Source: Diplonema papillatum | Lineage: Eukaryota; Euglenozoa; Diplonemea; Diplonemida; Diplonemidae | Length of the DNA: 64,000 nucleotides | Assembly (NCBI GenBank): GCA_030068145.1 | Contig: JAPJBO010000540.1 | Span: forward strand, 89,862-153,861 | Direction of reading: 5' to 3' | Part shown: in pieces, positions 42,607 to 53,600 of the stretch | Position numbering within the stretch: position 1 is the stretch's first letter | Layout of the letters: each line of letters begins with the position of its first letter | Notes under the pieces: generated by a model | Databases searched by the model: none | What the model was told of the DNA's origin: nothing | What the model saw: only the letters and a program-made list of their open reading frames with translations | Program-made: the position numbers and the translations under genes

Positions 42607-43188
42607 GTGTTTCGGTCCTTCAAGCCCTGACACACAAGGCGGACTATCACCAACCTGTCTGCAGACAGGGCAGCGGCGTGAGTCTGGTTTGTCAGGCGGC
42701 TGTTCGTAACTCGACACGGGGACGCGGCTAGAGGGGAGCAGTCAGCCCGTTTCTTGCGCCGCGTCTGACGGACGAGAGCCGGGCGATGTATCCTGTTGCA
42801 GAAACGGCCCCCCACCCAGCTGTTCTCACCGGTCGTACGGTGAGCAACAGCTCGGATGGTGACACTTGATGGTGCAGTGTTGTCAGTTGGGCTGCCTGGT
42901 GGCGGTCGTGATATGCACCGAATGGGAGATGCGTGCCCTGCAAGCCATGCACATGTTCAGCATCTTCCATCCGGCGACTCCGAGCGGGTTCGGGTGGCGA
43001 AGGTTGGATGCTTGCGCCGAGAAAGAATCGTCCTTCTCGGCCAGCCACGACCGCAGCTCTTCTCGGAATGACGGAAGCGCGCTCGGCGGACGCCTTGCGG
43101 CGCTTGGGAACCGGGGCTTCAGGACCACCCCAGGCAGTCGCCCTACTTACTTGCACGGGCTTGGACAGACACGCTGCACGTGGCGTGT
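42607..43188. other. Intergenic, no gene seen
   Basis: Overlapping frames on both strands (42728-43420 minus, 42866-43504 plus) run into the tandem repeat to the right and show no domain. Confidence 0.4.
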
Positions 43189-43740
43189 GGAGAGGGAAGC
43201 TATCGCCGCGGCTTGTGTAAGCTGTGCGGTGGAGGGAGAGGCTGTTTGGCTTTGGAGCGGTAGAGGAAGGTTTTTCAAAGCTTCTGGAAGCCGGTGCGTC
43301 GGAGGGGACGTGTACAGAGTAAGGTGCAGGAAACTGGAATGGAATGTAGACGAGAAGCGGTGTGCGGACGATCGCATCCTTTGGTATCCAAATGCATACA
43401 CTCAGGCACATGTTCAGCACAATACGTGTAGAGAGGGAAGCTATGGCTGCGGTTTGTGCAAGCTGTGCGGTAGAGGGAGAGGCTGCTTATCTTCGGGGTG
43501 GTAGAGGAAGGTTTTCAAAGCTTCTGGAAGCCGAGTGCATGGGGGGGGGGGGGGCTTGTATAGAGTAGGTGCAGGAAAAGTTGGAATGGAACGTAGACAA
43601 GAAGCGGTGTGCGGACGATTGCATCCGAAAAGTATGCACACGTTCAGCACATACGTAGAGAGGGAATCTGTATCCGCAGCACTTCTGGAAGTGTACGGTG
43701 GCAGACCTTTTCCAACCTTCTGCAAGCCGGGTATGGGTGG
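43189..43740 (+). repeat. ~240-bp tandem repeat, 2.3 units
   Basis: Units start GAGAGGGAAGCTAT at 43189, 43431 and (partial) 43657. Shared inner words include GGTAGAGGAAGGTTTTTCAA, CTTCTGGAAGCCG and AAGCGGTGTGCGGACGAT. Open frames over it are by-products. Confidence 0.8.
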
Positions 43741-44844
43741 GAAAGCCGCAGCGGGCAAACAAAACAACAAGAAAAAAAGGGAGAAGCGAGAAGCAAAAAA
43801 CCCCAGAAGAAGAAAGAACATGGGAATGCTATAAGAAAAAAACGAAGGCGGTATCGTTAAAACAGAATCAAAGGAGGAGGGGGAGAAGATTTTTTTTCAG
43901 AGTGCAAGTTCTAGTTTTTTGTTCAGCCTGTGCACTTTCTTCTTCTTTTTTTTTTTTTTTTTTTTTTTTTTTGGGTCGTTTTTATTTTATTTTATTTTGA
44001 GGCAGTGCCACGCCTCCGCACGTGAAAGAATTGGAGGAGACGTGGGGGAAATCATGGTTTAGGGGGGAAATCTTTGAGGGGGGGGTAGCCCTGTGCTGAA
44101 GAATAGAACAGAAGAGAGAGAGAGTGAGACAGAGTCCATGGGAGAGGAACGGTCTTGACTTTTGCATTTTCATTGGCACATGACCGATTCATTTTGCATT
44201 CCCTCCAAGTCTTTCGAGCACGTGAGACGAACACGAATCAGTCACTTTTGTGCACCAGAAGACACTCCACGTGGAGGGGGGTACGTGGTTGGTAGATCCA
44301 TCACCAGGTACTTACTTTCTTCTGGGGGCTTCTACGTCAAGTCTTCTTCGAAGAACAGACAGAGAGAGTGTGTGTGATTTGAAATTGCTCCTTGAAATTG
44401 GCGAACAATTGAGCACGGCATTTCTTGCTGCGGCTGCGTTGGCAGAAGGCCTCTCCCAATTTGAACTGCTGCCGGTCGACGGTGCAACAACTGGAGGCGG
44501 CCCAGCCACAGTCCGTGGGCATTTGCAGGCGCATGACGCGCCTCGCCAGGTCATCGAACGCATTGGTGGGGTGGGTCCGTCCCATGCCCAGCCATCAGCA
44601 GTTGAGTGTCCCTTCAGATGGCCGGCGCGACCGATGCAGGAGACACAACGATGCAACGCGGGGAGGTGGATACATGTGCTATAACCACTACCTACCGCTA
44701 CCGTTGCAGGTAACTGACTGAGCGAACATCGCCCGAAAAACAGGAAGAAAGTGCACCCTCAGCGAATTGAAGCCGACACGGCCAATTTTTGTCCTTCACC
44801 TTTTTCGGCGGCTGTACTGAGTACACTGAGTCGGCCTCTTGATA
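43741..44844. other. Intergenic, homopolymers; one unclear frame
   Basis: Poly-T at 43948-43971 and a family A fragment at 43900-43917. A minus-strand frame at 44337-44585 (AFDDLARRVMRLQMPTDCGW, FKLGEAFCQRSRSKKCRAQL) looks protein-like, but I cannot name it or find its splice sites. Confidence 0.35.
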
Positions 44845-44987
44845 GACCGTGATAGACCGAAGAAGACAGCACCGGGCAATTCGATGCAGCTCTAGGGACT
44901 AGAGATGGAACTGGACCGTGATTCACTGTGACGAACAGCGGCAGGCACTTCGATGCAGTTTCAAGAGATAGGGACGGACCGGCTCAT
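44845..44987 (-). repeat. Family G repeat, second copy
   Basis: Reverse complement of 9873-10021 with scattered substitutions (GATAGACCGAAGAAGACAGC, CAAGAGATAGGGACGGACCG). Confidence 0.75.
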
Positions 44988-45185
44988 ACACGGAGACGAG
45001 AAGTGATACGACGGCAGCACAGGCAGTAAAGGAACTGAGGAACCTCCGCGCAGAGCGCAGACGAAGTGGACTATGAAGCGCGCAACAGCCAGCCCAGCCA
45101 ACCAGACACACGATCAGCGGCGACAAAAGGAGCCCCCCTGACCCCGCCGTGAAGCGTTTCAAGGGACAACCCTTCCTTCAAAAAA

Positions 45186-45300
45186 TTAGTATGGCGCTTT
45201 GTTTGTGCGCGTGGAACTCACCTGCTTTTGGTAAGGTTCATGTAATACGCTGCCAACTACTAATTTCTAGTACCAACAAATGCATTGTTAACACAAAAAA
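45186..45300 (+). repeat. Family C repeat, uninterrupted copy
   Basis: TATGGCGCTTTGTTTGTGCG, CTGCTTTTGGTAAGGTTCAT, ACGCTGCCAACTACTAATTT. It supplies the empty site that defines the family A insertion at 10462-10590. Confidence 0.75.
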
Positions 45301-45944
45301 AAGAGACCGTGTGCCTTCCTCCTGGAACAGCATTTCTAGCTGAGACCCGCTCCCCCTCCCGCGATAATTCGTGCATATCAGGACGCAGGAGACCTGGAAC
45401 CTTGCGGCTCGAAAGGTCAGGCGCCGGGCGTTCAATAGAACGCATGCCATCGAAAACACTTCTTCTTGACGGAAAAATCGCGGTTCATTTTTTGTTTCGG
45501 GGTGGAAGTTCGATCCGTATTCTCTTTGTTAAGCGTGCGCGTGTGTTGAAGTTCAGTAATTGGTGACCCCTGAGCAGAGTATAGCCCATCGTGCGCGTGT
45601 GTGAGTGGGTGTGTGCTTTTTTGTTAATTTTTTTTCTCTCCTGGAGTCTTGGCTTGCGCAACCCAAAAGAGAGTCGAGCGTGCTGCAAAAAAAGGTGCGC
45701 GACAGCTGCGGTTTTTGAGAGAGAGGGGGCGTTCTTCTTCAGCTGGGTGTGGGGAGGAAGACGGGAGGAACCTAAAAAACGAGGGTGGGGGGGGGGGGGG
45801 GGGGGTAGATGCAAGACGTGCTTGGAATGGTATACGTAAGGTATGTGTACTCGAACCCGTGTTTTCGTATCCTTTTGGCCGCGGACACCCTCAAACCATC
45901 ATCAGCGCGGAACCGAGGACAGCGACATGAGGTCTGGTTGCCGG

Positions 45945-46079
45945 GTGGCGGGTTCGTAGCCGCCTGGGCTCTGTGCTGCTCCCAGCGGGAGTTCTCGAAG
46001 TGCGTGCAGTCCTCGATGTGGTCGAACTCTGTGAGCAGTTTGATCTGGTGCGTGGGCTCGCCGCACAGCTGGGCACACC
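45945..46079 (-). CDS. Possible exon, unrecognised (Cys/His-containing)
   Basis: Reads CAQLCGEPTHQIKLLTEFDH then IEDCTHFENSRWEQHRAQA. The composition is protein-like, and a neighbouring frame immediately upstream encodes a hydrophobic segment (VCLFGIAVLLVFGSLTG). Borders are unclear: the best acceptor-like AG is at about 46080. It lies antisense to a long plus-strand frame that has no features. Low confidence. Confidence 0.22.
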
Positions 46080-46700
46080 TTCATCGTCTCGTGGGAGCGG
46101 AGACCCGTCAACGATCCGAAGACCAGGAGGACCGCAATTCCAAAAAGGCATACCTGCAGCCGCCACACTACGCGGCAGAACACTGCAAACACGTGCGTTA
46201 CCACGAGGGACCACAGACTCCTGTTGGTAAATACGGGCCAAAAGATGGGAGCGGGGGGTTTTTCAAGAAATCCTTGCATCGTAGGATCTCTACTTCGGCA
46301 ACCCGCTGTCTACCGAAGGACGGCCCTGGTGCTGCTGGGGATCGAAAAGAATTCCTTGGGACATTTCAGTGTTCATTTTCACTTTGTTCTTCGGCGGCCT
46401 GTCATTTGGGGAGAGGCCGTACCGTGTGGTGTTTCTTCCACGAGGGTCGGTCCGTATGTGTCCCGACCAGTCCAAGAGTTGCCGTCTCGGGATCGATCCG
46501 CCGAGCCTCCGAGCTTATGGTTGTAGGGTGGGTGTGGGGAGAGACTGCGCTCGCACTGCGAAGCCGCCTTGCAGGCTCGGGCCGGGTATGCCCTGGGGCG
46601 GACAAAAGGTCGGTTTCCAGACTGTTTCTTGTGTTAACCCCTTGGTCGGAGGGAGAGGGGGGTGCGGGTAGTATTTCTCCGGGGGTGCAGAGAAGGCGTC

Positions 46701-46890
46701 TACACCCCGGACTCCCACTCCGGAATGCGGGAGTGGGTTTGCCGTCGTTTGTGCGGTCGGCCTCACTCCCTCAATGCGGGAGTGGGACCCCCTCCATGAG
46801 GGAGTGTGACCCCTCGATGCGGGAGTGGCACTCCCGCACTTTTGACCCCCCGCATTGACGTAGTATATGGCTGCTTAAGTCCGCGGTGTA
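46701..46890 (+). repeat. Family E MITE, copy 3
   Basis: TA at both borders (46701-46702, 46889-46890). Ends CACCCCGGACTCCC and AGTCCGCGGTG, with four inner GGGAGTG repeats. Confidence 0.82.
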
Positions 46891-47928
46891 GGAATCACTC
46901 GGGCAAAAACTCGAGAGTATATGACAGCCTGGGGCCCGCTGGAACAGGGTGTCGTGGCACCTCTGTTCACGGCGGCAAACATTGCTCCTTTTTGACGTGC
47001 CTTCACCCTCGAGGCGCAGTGTCCGAACACCAGCACGGTTCTGCTTTTTTTCGACGATGGCCCCCGTCCGTCAAGGGCCGGGTAAAAGGGGCCGGTGTGT
47101 TCAAGGGGTCCATCAGAGTCTGGGAACAAAAGGCCACGAGGTGCTTTTCCCATCGGTCGGGCCGTTCTTGCTTTCGTGCACGTATCACAGTTTCACGGAG
47201 GGAGTTGATGCACCACGAAAGACGATAAGAGAACTTCAAAGAAAAGGTAAAGTCTTTTTCTTCAAGGCAGTTCTTGTCAGACTCCGCCTCAGCAGCAATC
47301 AATCTCTGCGGTGAAAGGCGATTGGACGCGATGAACTGGGGGTACCCAATGTGCTCGGACCGCCTTCGTTGAGCTTAGTGAATGTGGGAGGTATCCTAGA
47401 CTGGCTCCGGGCGTTGAAACTCGCGTCGCGATCCCGCACGGAGAACACAGCTTTCGAAGTTGGAGTGAATCGTGTGCAGCTGTACTAGAACTTCTTGACG
47501 TGCAGCTTCTTTCTCGGCATGAAAGTATCAGGTGAAGCCTGCGTCACGGCAAAGGAAATTAGGGCGGGCTGCGGCTTCACCAACTTCATGTCGCAAGACA
47601 ACATTGCAGGTGTGCACGCAAAGAAAAAGAAAGGCGCGTGTGCATAGTACACTCTCCTTCGGGACAAGAATGGGGGGATCCACTCGAAAGGCGGGTGCCG
47701 AGAGTCATCCGAAGACTTCGGCTTTCCCCGAGTTTCAAGCGATCTTTCACTCTGAAACAAGTCCTAACTACAGCTGGCAGATGACTGACGAGCACTATGG
47801 CGCAAGACTGCAAGTTTGTCGAGCAAGTCCACATCGCCAGCCCACGCGTCCCGGTAAGGAAATATCCGTTTTCCCGAGGAGCACCGCTTCTCCCTATAAA
47901 AAGCCACGACACAAACCACGTACGTGGC
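46891..47928. other. No supported gene
   Basis: A minus-strand frame ending at 47485 (KLVKPQPALISFAVTQASPD, MPRKKLHVKKF, stop) might be a terminal exon, but no good acceptor or family match was found. Confidence 0.35.
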
Positions 47929-48035
47929 AGGCCTTTTAGGGTCTCCGGTTGACCATTGAGGCTGTGAGGCGGGTAGTATAAGGGTAGTAGGTATGAATAT
48001 ACACTTTAACTACGGCTAGCCAAGTTTGTAAGTGT
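47929..48035 (+). repeat. Family A element, 3' version
   Basis: CCTTTTAGGGTCTCCGGTTG to GTTTGTAAGTGTTTTTC, very close to 27990-28103. The AGAGTTAAAG head is missing. Confidence 0.75.
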
Positions 48036-48275
48036 TTTTCATTCCATCTTCTGTGGCGGGGTTGCATCCGTGCAGAACTTGGTAGACCGGCCTGCACCGC
48101 AGGAGCCGAGGGGGAGAAGTACGGAGGCGGGAAAATCGGAGAGGCGGCCGAACAGAGGGGGGTGCCTCAAAGTGCGAGAGAGCGGGAGGGTCAGCAATTC
48201 GCGGCAGTGTTGTACACCCTGGGATTGCTGAGGAGAGTAAATTTCACACGTCGATTTGGGGGGGAGAAAAGGGGG

Positions 48276-48311
<36 letters not shown>

Positions 48312-48332
48312 GAGAGAGTGAATAGAGAGGGG

Positions 48333-48363
<31 letters not shown>

Positions 48364-49545
48364 CGTGCGAGAGGAAGCAAAAAACTCAAGAAAAAAAGCG
48401 AAGAAAAAAAAAAAAGAGGAGAGGAAAAGAAAAGAAGAGGAAAAGGAAAGGCAGCAAAACAGGATCACCAATCAAAAAAAAAAAAAAGGCGGGGGAAGAA
48501 GAAAGAAGAAAGGGGGAGGGACGTGCGCCATTGTGCGGTGGCATCTCGCCGGTGCACCGAGTATAATATAGGCGGACTTGTACGGAAAGCCGTTCTTTTC
48601 TAGTGAATTGCCTGTCTCACTCGCCAGCGCCTTGTCCATAGGCTAGCCGCATACAATGTTTTTAGTGTGAAAGTTCACTTGAGAATCCGGGGGGTTTAAG
48701 GTCTCCGGGTGACCGTCTTCGAAAGGGTTCTTCAAACGGTGGCTTCAGCAGGTACGCGTAATGTGTAGGTGCCTAAGTGTCACGCATGTGGTGTTTGAAA
48801 TCGTAGTATGCTGCAGCTTGTGCGACTTTTTGCAGTGTGCGCGCTCTCGTTTCCTGTTGCGACAGTCGTTTTTTTGAAGTTCTTGCTCCCGACTTCGAGA
48901 TCGCGGTCGGTTCCAGGTCTCGGGCCTCCCACGTTTTTAAAGGCAGGTCGCGACGAACCATCTGCAAGAGTTGCTCAAGGTGCGAACGCCAAATCGTTCA
49001 ACGAAGCCGATAGTAGGTTCGTCGACGGTCACAGTTCACTAGATGACTACGCTGCTCTGCGGTGACACATGCACGCGTTTCCATTATGTACCAAAAGCGG
49101 GAGGATCTAATGCTTGCAACAAGCTCTCCCACGAGCCCCCTCGCGGTTTCTTCCCTGACTGGGTCGCTGTTGCTCGAGCTCGTCTCTTCCGTTCCAACCC
49201 GAGGAATGCCCTTTTTTAAAAAAGTTTAAAAAGGGTAAGTGGTGTTATCTCTTTTTCTCCCTCCGCCTCCCCTTCACTCTGTCGCATCGCAAATCTGCAC
49301 ACTGACAAAAAGCGCTGCGAGATGAACGACGCGACGCGCGAAGCCGAATTGCTATTCGGGATACCGGTGGCATATGGCCGAGGCTGTTCGGCGATATGGG
49401 TACGTCCCCATTGCGCGCTCCTTCAGCACTAGGATCTCCCCGAAACCCGGGAGTGTCAGGACCTAATGCTAAACTCCTCTATCCCCCCTCACTCACTTCT
49501 TCTTCTTCTTCCTTTTTTTTTTTTTTTTTGTTACGCTGCGGTGGT
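48036..49545. other. Simple repeats and a family A copy
   Basis: (GA)n at 48276-48301, (TG)n at 48338-48362, purine-rich DNA to 48520, and a family A copy at 48662-48735 (AGTGTGAAAGTTCACTTGAG). A plus-strand frame at 48808-49065 opens with a hydrophobic stretch (LFAVCALSFPVATVVFLKF) but has no further support. Confidence 0.45.
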
Positions 49546-49799
49546 TCATCCGCTGAACCCCGCCTGCATGAACGGGAGTTGGTTGTGCGCTGCAAACAGC
49601 TGCTGCGGCGCTGCGCCCATTTGGCCCATCTGGCTGAGGCCTCCCATCTGGCCCATACCTCCCATCTGGCCCATCTGGCCCATGCCACTCATTTGGCCCA
49701 TTTGGCCCATCTGGCCCATGCCGCTCATGGGGCTCATTTGGCTCATGGGGCTGATCTGCTGGATCATTTGCTGCTGAGCGAGCAGTTGGGGTGTGAATC
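49546..49799 (-). CDS. Met/Gln/Gly-rich terminal exon, probably of the PTB-like gene
   Basis: Starts after an AACAAACAG acceptor (AG at 49801-49800), phase 1, and ends with a stop after MQAGFSG. The peptide FTPQLLAQQQMIQQ is followed by repeats of GQMGQM and SGMGQM type, then GAAPQQLFAAHNQLPF. Low-complexity tails of this kind are common in RNA-binding proteins. It lies on the same strand, 0.7 kb beyond the last PTB-like exon candidate, with no start of its own, so I take it as that gene's 3' end. The link is inference; exons between 49800 and 50486 were not resolved. Confidence 0.55.
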
Positions 49800-50485
49800 C
49801 TGTTTGTTGTGTTGGGGTCAAGGGCGCAGGGAAGGAGGTAAGAGCAAGCTCGAATTTGGAAAATGCCGTTCGCCGAAGCTCCGATAAATCCGATGTGTCC
49901 TGAGTAACTCACGCATTCCTCTAGACTGGGTTCTGGCTTAAAGGCGTTCAGCCAAAAGTCCACCCAGTAGTAGCTGAAGGCATCTCAAGTCAGCACGTGG
50001 TCGAATGTGCAATGATTACAGTCTCACTGCGGGAATGCTGCAGCGGAGTGGTCAAGCCACCCAAGAACCAGGTGGTTGGGGGGGTATCGTCGGACGGGAG
50101 AAAAAAGTGACCGTGTCCAGACAAGCTTATTCGTAAGTCCCCTGGATGGGTATTTTCATCTTGCCCCTACGCAATGTAAGTGATAGCTGGATGGTTTGAT
50201 TTATCTTCGTTCTTTTTATTTCTGGGACTACCTCTAACTATTAGAACGTTCCGTTCTCCTTCAACTTTCGATTCACGGAAACCCTCAAGTCTGCGATAGG
50301 ATGATTCGGAGCGGTTTCGCGACGCTAGTCTCGCAAGCCTGCGAGCGCGGCGTCACGTGCGCTGTCGCACGACGCTAAACCCGCATCCGACCTTGAGGTC
50401 TCCGAGCCGTCCGCCTAGGTTCTTCACCCGGAAAAATACAACCCTGTTAAGGTAGTCGGCCATCCTGGCCCAGTTGCCGTAAACA

Positions 50486-50488
50486 TCT

Positions 50489-50531
<43 letters not shown>
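50486..50531 (+). repeat. (TAG)n microsatellite, tract 1
   Basis: Fourteen TAG units at about 50490-50531. On the minus strand the tract is (CTA)n and ends directly in CTACAG, a usable 3' splice site. Confidence 0.85.
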
Positions 50532-50532
<1 letters not shown>

Positions 50533-50576
50533 TTGAACTTGTTATGCAGCAACAATCTGTGTCGATAGACTGCACA

Positions 50577-50577
50577 T

Positions 50578-50642
<65 letters not shown>

Positions 50643-50652
50643 TGTTGTAGTA
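50577..50652 (+). repeat. (TAG)n microsatellite, tract 2
   Basis: About 25 TAG units, the last few altered to TTG, separated from tract 1 by 45 bp of unique sequence. Confidence 0.85.
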
Positions 50653-50675
50653 GTATGTGTCGTCAAAAGCAATAC

Positions 50676-53600
50676 CTTTGGGAACAACCATGGACGTAGT
50701 CGAGTTGGCGGTGGCAGTGATTTCGGGGACCTTCGAGAACTGTGAAGAGGTGGTGTGGTTTGGAATCGGGACAAAGTGCAAGAACGTGCTTGACCCGGCG
50801 CCGGGCCTGCAACATCTAGTATTTAGCGATACCTGCCGACTAGCTCAGCATTCCCAAACTGAGCGACTTGTGCTAGCAAGGAGCAACATGGCTCGTCGAG
50901 GAAATACGGGACTCTTACCCTCTGCGGATACCCCATTCCAGGAGACTCACCTCGACGCCAGTTGTGTCCCCAAGCAGCTTGCGCCACATTCCGGATACCC
51001 GTAGAACACCGGTTCAGGCTTGGGCTCTGCCCTGTTCACTTGCCGTTACTAGGAGCATCTGTTGCTTTCTTTTCCTGCGCTGCGTGATATGCTTAAGTTT
51101 AGCGCGTGCCCCTCCTGCAGCGTGTGTCAGATCTTTCAATCCATACGTTGCCAGACGAGCTGCTTGGGGACACAACTGGTGTCGAGGTGACTGGCTCGTG
51201 GCCAGCCAACCATACACCGGCGGCTGCCCACTCCCGATTTGGGAGGAATTGCTGCCTGCTTGGTAAGTTGCATACAGTACGGGATCTGGGTCCTCGAGGT
51301 CGTATAAATACTACGCGCGCGCGCGTAGGCCGCAGACACAAGCGTATTTGGTCCCCCCGAGGTCCGACCTGAGAGCCCAGATCCGCTGGATCCCAGGATT
51401 GGGCTCATTCTGGGGTCCTCCTGAGAGCCCTTCTGCGTCCTGTATATACACACTACGTGCTGCTACGTGGTGGTCACTACTGCGGTCAGCTGCAAAGTTT
51501 TAGCAGCAGTGCATTGTTACCGGGAACAGAATACGAGCGAGAAAGAGAGGCAATTATAACATGTTCTTTCCTGTTGGCTCCGTCTGCAGGTTCGTCCTCA
51601 CCGTCACGTGAAAAAGTCGAAGGTGGAAACGTCAGGCAGTGATTCTGGTATGTTTGTCACGATCGTCGCGGAGAAACTAGCACGGCGCTTTCGTTCGGTT
51701 GCGCACTAGCGGAACTCTCCGGTAAGTCATGCAGTACGCTGCCATCCACTAATCTTTAGTACCAACATTGCGTTGTTGCCCGCTCGCACGCTGCGCGCTG
51801 TATGACTGGAGAAAAAAGCGAAGCCGGGAATCTGCCGATCTTGCTGCTGACCCCACGAAGTGGGCCTGTCGTTTGGACAGTAGTATAGTCCGCAAAGAAC
51901 CAAGTTTCTTCTCCGACGTCTTATTTCCCCTTTGGTTTTTGCGCCGGCCTAGTACAATGCTACGTTGGAGAAACACAGGACCACCTTGCTCCTGTCCTTG
52001 CGAGGTTGCGAGGGGGGCCGGTCAATTGAAGTATTCCCCTTTGTTTGTGCGATTTGACCTGCGCGCGTTCAGGTTAAACCGCTGTCAACGTTCCTTTTTA
52101 GAGTTAAAGTTCGCTTGAAATTGCGTTGGGGTCTCCGTGTGACCGTTGATGAAGGGGTTCTTAGAGCAAGAAAGGGCTATATGGTTACGGGTTGCATATT
52201 TGGTGCACGCTTTCGTTATGGGTTATGGCTAGCCATGTCCGGGACTTTTTAGCTGTAACAAGTATGATCACAAAGGAAGTGGTTGCTGGGTATCGCAAAA
52301 TACTCGAGGGGCTGCCTTGTGTTTACTTCGAAGGAGGCTAGAGGGGGAGAAACAATACAACTACAAAGTGGGTCTTTTTTGTTGAACGCTTACGCCCGCC
52401 ACTGAACCCAGATTCACCTGTGTTTCGTGTGGGCTACAGCACATTTACCACCTTTGATCTTTTGCAGCTGGCAGCCTCCACAAGTATTTCCTACAAAGCA
52501 GGTGCTTGTACAAAAAAAGAGGGCCCGTTGACTCGCAGGAGAAACACTTCTGCGGGGTACCCTCTTCCGTGTGCGGAAGGAAACCCGCCGACGAAAACAA
52601 ATCAGCACACACCTGGATGTCGAGGAAGAAGGAAGCCTGGTCGCCAAGGTTCACAGGCTGGCCCTGTAGCAGGCCCTTGACCTTCTCGGCCTGCTCTTTG
52701 TCGCTGAACTGCACCAGGGACTGGACGCGGTTGTGGTTTTGCGCGGAAGATGCGTTCTTGGGCAGCACGACGATCTTCTCTACCTGGCCGTAGTTGCCGA
52801 AGATCTGTTGAGAGGTTGAGGGGGTTCTTTAGAGGAAAGTTCGATTGAGGATCCGTTTTCGAGGGTCTCCGGGTGACCGTCGCCGAAAGGGTTCTTCAGA
52901 GTTAAAGTCTGCATGAGATTCCAGGGTCCCGGGTGACCTTTTGTTAAATGGGTTCTCTTAGAGCAAGTAATGGCTATGTGGGTGTGGGTTGTTTCTGTGG
53001 TGTACAACTTCCATACGAGGTTCTTTTTGAGAGCTTTTCGAGGTTCAACGCAGGGTCCGAAATTCGCCTAATAACTTTACGAGGTTCGGCAGCAAGCATC
53101 GGTACCAGTCACACTTTCGAGCTGTACGAAAGTTTGCCTGAGAACCCGGGATGAGTTTGCGGGTGATCCCCGTCCAGCCACCAGAGGAACCCTGGCGGGT
53201 GCTCGTTGTGCCAGGTACAACTCGGTCGAAGGAGTTTTGCAGGGGAATTTGTGTACAGAGGAGGTGCGGAAGTGCATGTACGAACAACGCAGGTAGTGGG
53301 TTGTTTCTCGAAGGGAGACTTGAAATGGAAAGGTAGGAAAGTGACTTCACCGGGTTGTTTCTCCAACCTTGGTGAGACCTTTTCTTCCGTGTATTCGGTT
53401 GATTCGTGATGACTACTGAACGAGTTTTTCCTTCCTTTTATGCGTGCTACGTGAGCAACGATCCTACAGCAATTCCTTACTTTTTGAAGATTCACTGTCT
53501 TCTCAGCATTGCATCCAGCTCGACATCACGCGGCGCCGCTCCAATTCAGTACCCTAGGCCGGTATCACATTAGGACCACGCATACCGAACCCAGGACACT

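Noticed and set aside
42866-43504. 212-codon plus-strand frame
   Set aside because: Most of it is read from the ~240-bp tandem repeat.
45809-46858. 349-codon plus-strand frame
   Set aside because: Starts in a G-run/family J repeat, ends inside MITE E, and shows no domain or splice support.
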